Of a DNA stretch of 64,000 nt, positions 1 to 12,500 are shown piece by piece. Source of the DNA: Hymenolepis diminuta. Taxonomy: Eukaryota > Platyhelminthes > Cestoda > Cyclophyllidea > Hymenolepididae. The stretch is from NCBI GenBank assembly GCA_900708905.1, contig CAADRB010000060.1:332418-396417 (forward strand), in the 5' to 3' direction. Both the position numbers and the translations under genes were made by a program. Every line of letters starts with the position of its first letter. Position 1 is the stretch's first letter. Under the pieces are notes generated by a model. It saw only the letters and a list, made by a program, of their open reading frames with translations, was not told the DNA's origin and did not search any database.

Positions 1-118
1 AATCCAACCCTCACCTCCACGTGGTCCTGGGTGGAAACGTCAGCTTCAAAACTGACGGCTAACGAGGGCTCTGGGCAGAATTGGGCTCAGCGACCAGCCT
101 TTTCTGCTATTCACTTAC

Positions 119-353
119 CGGTCGTCATTCGCATGCCAATGCTTCCCAATCGATGGAGCAAACAATAAAAGATATTTCCTACTGTTACATATAAGAATTA
201 TTTTGGAGAAAATATTATCTTCTTGACGTATTCCATCTTTCCGATCTTCTCTCGTTATTACAAAGGACGCGAAAGAAACGATCAAGGTATTGTCTCCCAT
301 GTACCACCAGGACTTGATGGCATTTCTCTCGTCTCTCGGTCGATCTCGCGGTA
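119..353 (-). CDS. possible internal exon of an unidentified gene running off the left edge
   Basis: On the minus strand an open frame of 77 complete codons is bounded by a pyrimidine-rich acceptor ending in TTTAATAG (exon starting at 353) and a consensus donor CG|GTAAGTG (exon ending at 119). The encoded stretch is mixed in composition: a basic/acidic start (RDRPRDERN), a Trp-Trp-Tyr cluster, and a C-terminal part ending KHWHANDDR. It starts in phase 1 and ends in phase 2, as expected of an internal exon. I recognise no domain. The next exon downstream would lie beyond position 1. The Glu-rich minus-strand exons at 2333-2906 could belong to the same gene, but I could not find the linking exons. 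It could be a chance open frame; the consensus splice signals at both ends are the main support. Confidence 0.28.
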
Positions 354-2332
354 CTATTAAAAGATTGAGCAAGTAAGTTTTATATAAACTTGAAATGGCC
401 TACTAACATAACTTCATTGGTAGTCTTGCAAGTCTAACTGCAAACTAGATATAATACTCCAGCAAACGCTTATAGAGGAGAGTTCAAAAGTGGCCGTGCA
501 CACATTATTGCATTTACTTTTTGAGCCAGAGGAAAGAAAATTCATTTAACACATTAGACTATTGATAAACCTACTCCCGAAATACGTAATTAGGTACCGA
601 AGTCGCTCTGGGGCTAACGAAGCTGTATCGGTTGGTTTTAGTGCTACAATTGTTTCTTTTCTCCTATTTGCTTATTTAATATGCTACCCCGATACATTGT
701 TGGATGTTCGTAGTAGCCAAACTGAACTTATGGAAATTGTGGAAGGATAAAATCTTAAACGAATGAAAGACGAAAATGATCGATTAATATATCCTTCATT
801 CCCCTCCTCCTTCCAACTTCTACCCTCCTCCTGCCTCTGCCCCTCCACCTCCCCATATCTAACACATATAAATACGAGTCTCGTTTAAAAAATACATTTA
901 CTAATAGGAGTAAAATTTAAAGAGATGGGAAGTGCAGAGTTTATGTTAGGCTCGCACTGTGAACACCATTGAACTGCTTGAGATGTTCTGGCATCACTGC
1001 TTCAACGGATGCATCTAAAGCCTCAGCCACCGGCACATATCACTTGAATGAAAACAGCCCTTCCTTCAACGATCCATCGAGCGGAGAACACTAACAGCCA
1101 CATAGCCCAAATGGAAGGCGTACGCGAATCCTGACGGATTGGACCACCACATAAGTAAACATTGGGAATTGGGCTGCACAACTGTACCATAACTTCTTTC
1201 ATCACCAGGTAGTCCACTTAGATGCAGCTCGACCAGTTGTGATTGTGACTTCTCCAAGCACTCCAGATTGGCATTTTGGAAGGGAGAGGAATAAAGGGAG
1301 ACAGAAATTTAGGAGAGAATATTTCAATCTAGTCAAGAATTAGGATGCACTAGTTCATCCTCGAATCAAGTGGGGACAAAGGGGAAATGTAAGTACAAAG
1401 AGAAGTGAGTAATTACTGCATTTTCATTAATTTTAAGTTTTTCTTTCACTCAAATCACGCATTGTCTATCATAATCTATGTACAGTCGGTCCCAACTTTG
1501 AAAGAGTACCGCGATCAATCCATAGATGCCTAAATTCTTTGTATGCTACATTGGGAACTATTTGGCCATAGAGGGAGTGTCAGTAAGTGCGAGTGGGCGA
1601 TTGGCAGGTGGAAATAATTGTTGGTGTAGAGATGGTTGCCGAATATATCTTAGAAAATTCTAGAACTGGCTGGTTTTAGGCTCCTACTGCAATGAAAGCT
1701 GAAAGATGATAGTCAAGGAGATAGCACCTTAAGCAGTTGGCGCGATAGCGTACAGGAGCCCGACCAACTTAGGCCAGGGAATATGGCCCTACTACGACAC
1801 TGATGGTCTTCCTCTTACTATGGCCAAGAGGAAATAACACCCTTTCTCAACTCAGAGTTAGCGACGAGTGAGGGGTATATTAAACACAGCAGACGAGAAA
1901 TGAGAGGAGAAGAATTGGAAGTTGTAAAAGCGGATAATAAACGCGGGACGACGGGACACAATGAAAAGTTGAATGTAACATGGCAGGCGGGACTTGCTTA
2001 ATGGTAGTTTAAAACTCGCACCCACCGCCCACTCCCAGGTAGACATTTGATCACGGAGGATGCTCTAGAACAGGTAGAAGTAATTACTATACCACAGAGA
2101 GGACAAAGGATTGATGGTGGATTAGTACCTCACTCTCCCTCGTTGACCTACCAGTATTGGCTGGTTGATCAAAATCACTTGCGCTCTATTAACCGAACGT
2201 CACCACCGGTACTTCACCACGACACCGCGTTGAAGTCAGAGAGGACTAAATCATGGGTAAGGGAACCTATCTGTGGATTGACTTGCAGCTTGTAGATCCA
2301 CGGTGGCTGAGGTCGGATCGTTGGAAACTTAC
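354..2332. other. interval without a convincing gene
   Basis: No recognisable gene. A minus-strand stretch at about 950-1260 reads in mixed frames like coding sequence (one frame ends with VEAVMPEHLKQFNG before a stop). It needs frame changes to be continuous, so it may be a decayed fragment. A C-rich pyrimidine patch lies at about 796-860. A minus-strand open frame at 1858-2046 (62 codons) has no recognisable content. Confidence 0.3.
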
Positions 2333-2906
2333 CTCCTCATTCTCCTTCGCCGCTGCCACCTCCTCGGTACACTTACTCAGTGTATTGGCCTGCTTCCTCG
2401 CCACTGCCGCATTTTTCTCTCTCTCTGCCCTCACTGCTACTACTACTACTACCACTACCACCACCACCATTACGAAGCGCTGGTATCCACGCCAAATGCT
2501 CTCTCCAATATTGCTCATGAGCTTCGGTCCTAATGTGGGACAATATTGAGCCCAATAGCTTTGCCACTTAAGCTAATTGTAACTCTGCGAAAGCCAGCAA
2601 ATCCGAAACATGATAGTTACTCCACGGCCAGAGTCTAACTTCCCAAGTCCCATCGTCGAAAGATATTATTTCATTGAAATGTACTCACACCTTCTTCGTC
2701 TTCTTAGTAGTACTGGTACTGATACTCGTCTCTATCTCTATCTCTGTCTCGGTCTCTATCTCCAATTTGGCGTTCACCACTTCTGCCTTATTCTCTTCCT
2801 CCACTACTCCTCCTCCTTCTCCTTCTCCTACTACTACCACTACCCCTTCTTCTTCTGGCGCTGCTGTCTCTGCGGTTTCTGGATTCGCCACGTCGGTTGA
2901 TGTGGG
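2333..2906 (-). CDS. candidate exons of an unidentified Glu/Lys-rich protein
   Basis: Two minus-strand open stretches carry good splice signals and matching phase. The first, 2906 to 2691, follows an acceptor (CTAG) and encodes 72 residues beginning PTSTDVANPETAETAAPEEE, then Glu/Ile/Thr-rich sequence ending STTKKTKK. It is followed by GTGTGAGT. The second, 2572 to 2333, follows ATTAG and encodes 80 residues beginning LKWQSYWAQYCPTLGPKLMS. It then has a ten-valine run produced by a GTG/GTA microsatellite, then a helical segment (EREKNAAVARKQANTLSKCT), and it ends at GAG|GTAAGT. Both exons are in phase 0, so they join in frame across a 118 bp intron. No family is recognised. The whole region is a purine-rich/pyrimidine-rich asymmetric tract, which produces open frames on both strands, so this remains tentative. 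Confidence 0.33.
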
Positions 2907-3320
2907 CTAGATGCGTAGAAAGACCTACACCAATGGCTCCCTCCTTAATCTTTCGTAATCTTCCATCTTCAATTTGTGCCTATATTCTGTCACAAGCTGC
3001 CACTTCAGATATCCTAATAGTAATTCTGCTACTAATCCTGAATCTGAATCACCACAACTATGCCTGCAGAATCGTGCCAATGCGTCAAATATTGCACTTC
3101 ATCAAAACCTGCCCACGTATGAGAAATCTCACTGGATGTTGCTACTCCTCCTCCTCCTCCTGCTACTTCTGCTTCACCGTCTTGTTCTATTTCCCAGCCT
3201 TCCTCACATACTTCTTTCTCTCCTCCTCCTGCTCCTTCATTCTTCTCCTCTTCTTCTTCTCTTCCCTTCCTCCTCCGCTTCCTCCACTTTCTTCCTCTTC
3301 CTGCGCCCTCTCCTGAGGCA
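2430..3320. repeat. compound strand-asymmetric low-complexity tract (polypyrimidine on +)
   Basis: The plus strand is dominated by C/T: a TAC/CAC trinucleotide run at about 2436-2470, TCTATC runs at about 2728-2760, CTC/CTT runs at 2800-2870, and CTC/TTC runs at 3146-3310. The complementary strand is A/G-rich and would encode Glu, Lys, Arg and Gly. This composition opens long frames in nearly all six readings, so frame length alone is poor evidence for genes here. Confidence 0.8.
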
Positions 3321-3373
3321 GTTGTGACTCTGCTTCCTTCTTCTCCCAATCCATAGATTCCACAGAAATCTAG
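3205..3373 (-). CDS. candidate Glu/Lys-rich coding start of unidentified gene
   Basis: On the minus strand an ATG near 3353 opens a frame beginning MDWEKKEAESQLPQERAQEE. It continues Glu/Gly/Lys/Arg-rich to KEQEEERKK and meets a donor-like AA|GTATGTG near 3213. An alternative minus-strand frame through the same DNA stays open for 131 codons (3427 to 3032) and ends in less biased sequence (HTWAGFDEVQYLTHWHDSAG). Only one of these, or neither, can be real. The composition resembles a charged coiled-coil or disordered protein. No family is recognised. It could be the 5' part of the gene whose exons I place at 2333-2906. Confidence 0.22.
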
Positions 3374-3429
3374 AAATTTCACCAGTCTTAATCGTAATCT
3401 CATATTTCGCAAACCACCTGTGCACATGA

Positions 3430-4940
3430 ACAGTAAACTTGAAAAAGTGAGCGATAAACTTGCAAAAGTGAGCGATTTTCAGTAATTGGATCGATGGATC
3501 AATCGATCACGCGAAGTAGCAGATCTATGCATACTGCTGCAGGTAGTTTCAGTCGACTAATTGTATTCAAATTGGGGATTCATGAAGAAAAAATTAACAA
3601 ATAATGAAGAATGGTTGAGAAAGTATTGTGAGTGAGATTTCTTCCATTATTAAGACTTGGTGAAGAGATGGCAATGAATTGAATTTGAAGCTACAATGAC
3701 CTAGCACATACTACTTAATAGAACAAGCCGAAAATGTTTCTTTGCTGTTGGAATTTATAGCTATCAATTGAGATTTCAATGCTGCACTCATATTCACTGC
3801 TATGATATTCCCCCCTCCTCTCTAAATGAGTAATGGATCACTTATAAATGGCCCCCTTTAAATTCCTAAATGTTACTTTGAACTGACGTGAAATCTACTA
3901 AGCATTTAGTCTGTAAATTGTAAGCATTTTGGTGTTCTCCATATTTACCTTATCTTGAAAAGGAAAGCAAAATAGTATTGTCATCAGAAACGAGCCTAAG
4001 TGAATCTATTGAGCTCTGCTACGTTAAGAACACCAACACAAAGAATGAGAGTAGAAGGGTAATATAACTGCGGGAAATGCATGTTCGACAGAATAAGAAG
4101 AAAGCAATTATGACTTAGATTTGATGTCTAAATGCGTTGGCTTATGTTGACATTTTATTAGCGTCGCACTTGTCATCACCTCCTGACCCCCAATGTCTCT
4201 CTTCCCCTTCTCAGCGTCCTCTCTGTCGATCCTCTGAACTTCCTTTTTTGCACTACTCCAAACACCAGCCTCCCTTTTCCACCTTGTTTGTGGTGATGAA
4301 GATCGGATGTTAAAGGAGGGGAAGAAATTAGTGACGCATCTATGAAATATTGCGAAATTAAAATGGCACAAAAAGGGCACAAAGATCACTGAAGAATCGC
4401 AAGGTAACTTACGCATTTCATACCGCTTGTGTTATAGACAATGATATGAACGAAACCACCGAATAACTCCCTCTCTCCACCTCCCCCTCCCAAATTCGAA
4501 TCAAATGTTACCAGAGCTCGGAGGTAATTGACGTTCTAGAAGTGGGAATAAAATGAATGATGACCCTTTACACATCATTCAGTAGTATAAGTGCGTAAAC
4601 TTTTACTGAATAAATTCCTTCTATCCGCAATGTACTCAAACTTCCACCACTCAACGACCTACAATATTACTGCACTTTAACAATTAGGTATTACATGCAA
4701 ATATTTAAAACCAGCATAAATATAAATGCAAAATTGCTAACTTTATTTCTTTTTGATATAAATGTGTCATGTTATCCAACACATGGTAAGTGCTGTTTCG
4801 CCCAACTGCTCCGCCATGCATTTCGCGCAAAGATCACAGCATTAAGAATACCACGTTGGAAGAGTTTCGCCTGGTGTTGCCTTATCACACCATTGATAGG
4901 GCAAGCTGAAGAGCTTTTTCCAAGTCTTGGAACTTTCTTT
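3430..4940. other. intergenic, nothing recognised
   Basis: AT-rich sequence with short open frames only. The two overlapping minus-strand frames at 4108-4416 and the plus-strand frame at 4695-4994 lack recognisable domains and splice context. I see no RNA gene or repeat of note. Confidence 0.4.
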
Positions 4941-4944
4941 TATG

Positions 4945-5615
4945 TTAGAAGAAATGATAGTTATTTCCCCCCGCTCCCAATAATTCTTCTATGAATAAAA
5001 ATGTAGTTTCTTTATTTCCCCACCGATAGGACACTTGATAATTATACTTCTTTTGTTTAAGCCGATACCGATTGAGAGGGAGTTTCGTGAATACACTCGT
5101 GTTGACTATAACGTGTCTTGTTCTGTGCCGTGGGTTGTTGGCTTCTGTGTTAGGTTGCAATATTACTTAGTTTTCTAGATTGTTGGCTCTGCGAGATTAC
5201 TGCGAGAACCCCTAGTTGGTTATGTTATAGCAATAACCATTATCTTTCTGTGTAATCATTGCTTCTCGTCTCCAGGTCGATCCCTCCTCCAAGAACTACT
5301 GATGAACTGCCTGCGATAGCAGATGCTAGAAGAAATAAGATTTATTTTCTCCACCCCCAAATATGATTTCCTTCTTAATTCTCCCACTGATAAAAGTCAT
5401 TACATCTATCTGTTCAAGCCGATACCGATTGGGATTGAGTCTTGTCGGTACACGCGTGTTTACTATTAGGTGTCTTGTATTCCGTCGTGGGTAATTGTTT
5501 TTTGTGTTAAGTTGCTCTATTACTGATTTCACTAAACTGGTTTGCTCTTTGGGATTACCAATAAGATCTCTATTCTGTTATGTTATAACAGGTTTATTCT
5601 GCAAGATTACAAAAG
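4945..5615. repeat. imperfect direct (tandem-like) duplication, two copies of about 300 bp
   Basis: The segment at about 4945-5255 is repeated at about 5325-5615 in the same orientation. Anchors include AAGCCGATACCGATTG (both copies), a shared TGTCTTGT...CGTGGG block, a shared GTGTTA(G/A)GTTGC block and the ending GGTTATGTTATA versus CTGTTATGTTATA. Divergence is considerable, so the duplication is old. Both copies keep a minus-strand open frame (5160 to 4945 and 5532 to 5326) whose products align without gaps over about 30 residues around TRH(V/L)IVNT and NRYRL(K/E)Q. Confidence 0.7.
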
Positions 5616-5979
5616 GCAAAAATTGCATACTACTCAAATATTTGAAGACTTGACAAATTTATCTGGGAAATTTTCATGAAGAATTTTGCAAAATACTTCT
5701 GTCACATGTATATGTAAATGTGTTTTTCAATGAATTTCTGTAAATCAGCATTCATTGAGTAATTCTTGTAAATTTGAAAATAGTTAACATTTGTGAATTA
5801 ATGTAGACTGAGGTCACATGAAAGGAATAAGTCAAGTCATCTAGCCAGATCAATTCGAGGGTGGCTGATGAAATCACCTCAATTTATTAACAAAGCAGTT
5901 ATGACAGATATTATACAGATAATTATTTTCGTGGAACGTCAGCCATTTCTGGTCTCCGCGTGATGATAATGATGTGATA

Positions 5980-5994
5980 AACACACACACACAC
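5980..5994. repeat. (AC)n microsatellite
   Basis: Seven AC units in a row directly after TGATAA. Simple-sequence repeat with no coding role seen. Confidence 0.9.
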
Positions 5995-6574
5995 CTACAT
6001 TGTTTGACCGCCTATGGGCACTTCATAATCCCATTACTGATATGTTCTATTTCTATTTGAAGTAAATTAAAGAGACATCGCTAAAGATATTTTTGGACCA
6101 AACTAGATTACAAAGTGAATTTTTAAATAAACTCAGAAGGCGATCATGTGTGTGTTAAATTTTAAAGCAAACAAATTCGTTAAAAATGAAAATTTTTTAA
6201 AGCTTTGTTGTCGAATCCATTCAATAATGTATTATAATATATAATAAGGATGAAAACAAAATCGATCTAACCTATCACAAAATTCTTTAAAAATTTTAAT
6301 CGGTAAAATTTGGCAAATGGTAATTCATATTTCATTTGCTTAGTTTTTTATCGGAGTGTTAAATCGTGGAGTAAAGGAAATTAACTATAATAGTCCCAAT
6401 AAAAAAATGCTGACATATGAAAAATGGCTCTGAGTAGGCAGATAACCAAATAAAATTTGTGTTTCACGAGTTTGCTTTATCATTTTTTATTGAAATAGGT
6501 TAACATAGCAAAGCATTTCTTAAACTTGGCTGTTTAACTTTATCAACGCATAAACTAACGGGACAAGCTCGCTG

Positions 6575-6591
6575 TTTGTTCAGAGCTTAAG
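6575..6591 (+). promoter_or_regulatory. possible 3' splice acceptor just upstream of the ENPP-like start codon
   Basis: GCTGTTTGTTCAG lies 8 bases before the ATG at 6592. It could accept an upstream non-coding exon or, as is common for some flatworm transcripts, a trans-spliced leader. No spliced-leader gene is visible in this window, so the choice cannot be made from the sequence. Confidence 0.35.
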
Positions 6592-9500
6592 ATGCGCCGG
6601 TGTGTGGGGGGTCTTGTATTTGTTTTGTGGATTTTTCTAATCTGCATAAAACCGGTGTATTCTTTTGGTACAAATAGAAAGGATAAAATTCTTCTTATTT
6701 CTGCGGAGTATGTTCCTTTTGATATCATCATATCACCCGATGTTAACTTATCAACATTCCGGAGTTTTATAAATGAAAGTTGCCTTTTAAATGAAATTTC
6801 TTTAGAAGACTTTAATTCTTCTGCTGATGTGCATTCCGCAATTCTGTCTGGCGGTTTGTATCATACTTCAAGTGTTGATAAGTTGGTCGCTAATAATTGT
6901 GATCAAATAATACGTTCTAAACTTTCTCCCCATTTCGAACCCCTCTGGCTTACTAATCAGCGTCAAGGAATGAAAAGTGGCTCCTTTTATTGGCCCGATG
7001 ATTTTGTGGCCGTAAATAAATCTCGTCCCGATTTTGCAGTTGGTAGTAATCCTACAGAGAGGAACGCCTACTTTGACACTAAAATGATTCACCGGTGGCT
7101 TCTTAATCCTTCCATCACTTTCATGTCCATATTCATTCCGCCTCCGCCTGTTTTAAGGGACTCGGAATTTATGTATAATTATGTTGAATACGTTGATGAA
7201 TTTATCTCAAATCTCCTTTTAATTATCAAAAAATCATCCCGATTGAATTCCTCAGTTAGTATCATTTTTATTGGTGGTACTGCTGTTGTTAATAACCAGA
7301 ACAATTTTGAAGCCGTACCAATACGGAAAATTTTTAAACAGTGGCCTGTATCGGCATTCGGCAACCATTTCAAACAGGCTCGTTTACTTGAATTCTGGCC
7401 AACTCCTAGTAAGATTCCATTTGATCAATTTAACTTTAAAAGTGAATCGTTAATATAAGTCGGCGTATTCTCTTGTATTTTAATTTTGTCTATTTGATTT
7501 GGAACAGTTTGTTTACATTATTTTGCGCGTTGGAGGTTAGGGAGGATGATTCGGTGTCACTTATGAGGATTATTGATCGTAATCTTTGATTAACATGGCT
7601 TATATTTTTCCTCGCATTCTGAATGGAAGGAGAAGTTGAATTAGAAAAAAATTATATTTATCATAATTTCTCTATGTTCTCCCCTAATGTTCAGTGATAA
7701 GCGTGTGCTTTGTCTAATGTAATGTATCGGGAACTACTCAAAAGGTCCTTAGAGAATATTGACTTGATCACACCTTAGTAAATTGTTGACTAATATTTTT
7801 TTCGACAAATTATAAGCTTAATAAAAGTGAATGTCAATCATACCCAACCCTTCGTGCCTCATACCTCTTGTATTATGTTTACCTATGTACTTTTATATAC
7901 GATCTATGAACCAACCTGAGTTATAGTGTTTAAACCTCCTTTTGGTGAAGTCGTTCTCTATTTTCGTTCTAAATTTAGAATTTTTTTCCCATTGATTCCC
8001 ATGATACCGCTTAAATATGCAGTAATTCCTTAAAAAGTGAATTACAGACGCTGTTAATCATTTTCGCTCCTGTGATTTATAATGCATATGAACGGATTAC
8101 AAATGGTCAATGTTAAGTTGAATCGGTTATTGTGATTATTTCACTTCCTGCTTTGCATTTTAATGAGTGCGCTTCTCTCAATTAAGTAAGAAAACAATTT
8201 TTCTATTAAAATTCGTGGTCTTAACATAGTAATTTAACAGATCACAAGCATTCCATCTCTTTTTCCTCTTGAAGATACAGCGAATTTGAAAGGGCTATAG
8301 TTTCGATAATATATTGCAGTTTGTCATGTCCATCATGAGACTCCAAATGCTTAACCAATTTGAAAATCGGAGTCATATAACCTCTGCGAATAAATTTATG
8401 ATACAGAAATCGGAATATCTTCTGTTTTCTAAGTTATTCTTATCTCTTGGTAAATTTTGATAATTTGATAATGAATCCTTCTGGCAAATCGCAATCTTCT
8501 TCTCACTTAGATGAGTTAGAGGAGGATGATTTGCGACTTCTGGATGAACAAAACCCAGACTACTTCTCCTGCAGTACAACAGAATTTCGTCAACAAAATC
8601 CCAACTTGGATACCGGTCTTCTACCCCCATATTACCTTGTTGCCAAGTCAGGCAAAATTCTACAAGGAAAGTCATTTATTTCAGTACTATTTGATTTTAC
8701 ATTCTTATTATGAACTAACCATAAAATATTAATCTCTTTATGATTTTAAGTACAGTCAGAAACCCGTATTCAGAGAAGCTAAATTAGCAAACGTGGGAGA
8801 TTTAGGCGCATTTATAGGTCTTCGAGTAATCAGCGGCGGGGACGTATATATTGAAGTTAGAATGTCAAAAATCCTTCTTTGAATTCTGAATGCATCGAGT
8901 TACCTATTTTCTCTTATGGAGTAAAATGGACTTCGCAATATCCAAATATTCTAAAGCCCAATTTTCATAACTTGATTTCTGGGTTTCTGGAGGTGTTCTT
9001 CTCAGTGATATTTAGAGATTGTTTGACCAGTTGATTTAATTAAATGGTCAATCGTGTCACTTCGATTCATTTATATCTTGGCAGGGACTAGGCAGAGACG
9101 ACCTATTATAAATTTATCTACCTTAAGTCTTTTTTTTTCTATTTTAGCATGAGATAAAGGTATTGAATCTTAGAGGAAACCGTATTTCCACAGAAATGTT
9201 TTATGTAAGTTTGTTTAAGTACAAGGTTGATGCTCATCTGTGCATGCCTATTGATATGAATGGTAAACTGCACGGTTAATTTTGATGTACAGGATGAGCG
9301 GTAGAATGTGCGTTCCTTATCGGAACAGCTCCAGGATGAATTCCTTTTACCGAAGCCAATTGTTAGATACGCCTTCCCCAATAAATTTAGGAAGTCCTTT
9401 ATTTGCATGTTAAGATAGAAGCAAAAAACTTGATTACATTTGTTGATGAAATAGCCGATTTCCCGAACAAATTTTGTGAATTATCAATGATCTCGAGTCA

Positions 9501-12500
9501 TATTCTAATTAGAGTAAAAGCATCTTGCTCTCGGTATGACTGAGTCATCAATTTCGACCTAACGGTTAATTTGGTGTTAGCCTGTTCAGTCGTGTTCGTT
9601 TCCATTTGATCACATATATTGAGTAGTATGTGCAAAATTCTGGAGCTAAATAGTTCGCTCAAAGTCTTACCTTGTTAACTTTAAATCGTGCTGTTGATAT
9701 CATGGAAGCATTAGCTGAATGTTGTTGAAATATTCGTAATTTCGGTCGACCGATTGAGAAATCGTTACTTTGAAGGAAATAAACTAGTGCGTTTATCTGA
9801 CATAATCCCTTCACTTAATTCCCTCATTAAACTTCGTAATTTCTTCTTTCTTGATTTCATGTTTTTATCAATAATAATTTAGCAATCAATATTTTTAGTG
9901 GTATTACTTGCTTTATGGCCTTTACTTTATATTGTCACAAAAGAGAACCATACAATTTCGAATAGAATTCCGATTAGATTATCACATCCGAAGAAGTCAG
10001 TAAGTCATTTTATAATTTAAAAGTTCTTGAAATTGAAGCGCTCTGGAACATTTATCTGGGTTATGAGGTGCATCCTGGAGTCTTTCTGATGAAAAGCTTG
10101 CATCCCGCCATCTCATCGCGTATATTTTCCATCCTAATTAACATTTGATCTCAATTAGATTTGTCTTCCTGCTTTCCAATGGGGGATCTTGTTCTAACCT
10201 GTTCAATCAAGATCACATGAACTGGGTAACCTCCTTCCATCTGAAAAATTGCAGAAATGTAACCCCTTAGTGTTTCTTTTTCTAATTACAAGTTTTCGCC
10301 GATTATTACCTCAGTAGCGCGAATCAATCAACACACATCTAAGTGAGTTTCACATGTAATCCTTAAACAGGCAGTAGTTTCGGATTCTTAATCGCCTCTC
10401 CCACTCATCGTGTTAAAGCATGTTTCTTTTTAGCCCAGTGAGATTTTCAACTGTTATTAGTGGTTTAAGGTAGAAAAATCCAATTCCTGTTATTACTCAT
10501 TGCAATGCTAAAGAGAATTGTGCAATTTTCAATCATGAAATAGCATCTCAACGCACGAAATAACAATATAATTCAGTTGGCGATGGAGAAGGAGTTGAAT
10601 AAATTATATAACGAAACCAGAATGAAAAGAGCAAACTTGATTAGAATTCTAAAATCTTCGAGTCGTCCTCTTTATACCATTTGTAACATCCCTACTTTCT
10701 TACGTTCAGTATTCATTTTTCGATACCTCGATCTCTGGGAGAGTCTTTAGAGTTTGTTGACCAGTTAAATTTATTGAGTCACTGGTCACGCCGCTTAGAT
10801 CTGTTTGTATTTCCTTACAGTCATAAGTAAGTAGATGAGACTAGCAAAAGTATTTTAAACATGCCGGAGCGATTTGACCTAACTCGAGTTGAACCCTGAT
10901 CAATTTTCTAATTCATGCCTTTAGAGATCTCTGTCTAAAATTAACCATTCAAAATGGATTTCTGTCTTTCTGATCAGGCTAACTGGTCGGAGATTTACAA
11001 TCGAATTGCTCGTACTTTATTATTTAGCCATTATGAATAATTATTAATTCCGATTACCTTATTGTACCTATTAAATAAGCAACAAAGTTGGCTTTTATCT
11101 TAAGTTCTTGGGTTTTAATCGGCTGAAGTTTCTCTTCAGATATTCTAGCTTAAAAATTTCCTTTTTAATAACATTTTTCTACCAAATCTCTAATCATCTG
11201 TTGGGATCATATTTTTAAAAATAAGCGTTTTACTTTTGCTTAATAAATATCTATTAGTTTTAAATGACTAAGTAAATAAAACAATTTGAAATTCTTCCGA
11301 TTAAAATATATGGCCCAAATCATTTAAATCTTGTTTGTCTGCACGTTTCGAAATAGCTAAAAATTAAATTGAGAACCTAATAAGTAGTAATTTCAGTAGT
11401 TGTCTCTAATACAGAGATTTTTGACCAAATATTACCCATTCGTTCACAAAATCCATCGGCGATTTGGGTGATAAATTTTGGGGAATTAGTATTCTTAACT
11501 TCCTCTTAATGGTCATTATATGGCGTGTTGGTGAATGTCGCAAATTTTTTGCTATATGCAAATAGTATGTTCCAACATTAATCAATTCTGGTCGGTCACT
11601 CTTCGAAGGAAGTTAATTATGGGTGTCCTTGTCACTCTGGTACTCATTACCATAATTATCCAATTGTCGCTTCTGAAATGCCACTGCATATTATTGTCAC
11701 CACATTACGCACCAAATGCTAATGCTGTTCAAAGATTGGCATTTATATGGTTGCCAGGGTGTTATGTATCTTACCGCCTTTCGAGGAACACATTTTTCCA
11801 AGTTCGTGAGGCATTTTCAGTTTGTTTTTCGCCAAGCGTAAATCAAATGTATTACATTGTAGCGATTTTCATATATGGTAAAACCAAAGGTTGGCACATC
11901 AATTTATTTGAATAAAGGGAGATTTATATCACTATGTTCTCATACATTCTATTGATACGATCAACCGAATAATGGCATATTTCATTTTGACAGAATGGAT
12001 AGTGAATCTGTTTGACTGCGTATATTGTTTCAAGATGTGAGAATACTACACTGTAATTGCCACATTTTTGTGTATTTTTTCCAAACCGGCTCCGTCGCTA
12101 TGCAAAAACCTATATAAAGATGCACAGATTTCAGAGAATTAATAATGTTAATGGGGAAGTTTTCAAAGGTTCCCTTTCCACATTCCTCCAAATTAATTTG
12201 AAATTAATTTGCTATTTTTGACTCTTGGATTGCGTTTCTCCTACCGTCCTGAAAAATGAGACTAGACTGTAAATAAGACATCTTGCTCCATCTTCTAGCC
12301 GTGACTCAGCTAAACTATCGGTGTTTTTTACGCACTGCTTTGTATACCATCTGTGCAGACGTTTTAATCACCATATCCCTCGCATTTCCGTCAACGTTGT
12401 CCATTATGCTTGGAGCTGCACTCAAATATTGACGTTCCGATTTCTAAAAGTCTTTTGTTTATTTTCAGCCCTTAGGAAAATCTGTCGTATGGAGTTTATA

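Noticed and set aside
2674..2910. Plus-strand frame with a signal-peptide-like start and Ser/Thr/Pro-rich tail
   Set aside because: It is produced entirely by the polypyrimidine tract, which makes Leu/Ser/Phe/Pro in every plus-strand frame. There is no independent evidence such as splice sites or ordinary sequence.
11535..11915. 126-codon plus-strand open frame inside the ENPP intron
   Set aside because: Starts at a non-ATG codon, has no recognised domain and no splice pairing with ENPP exons.
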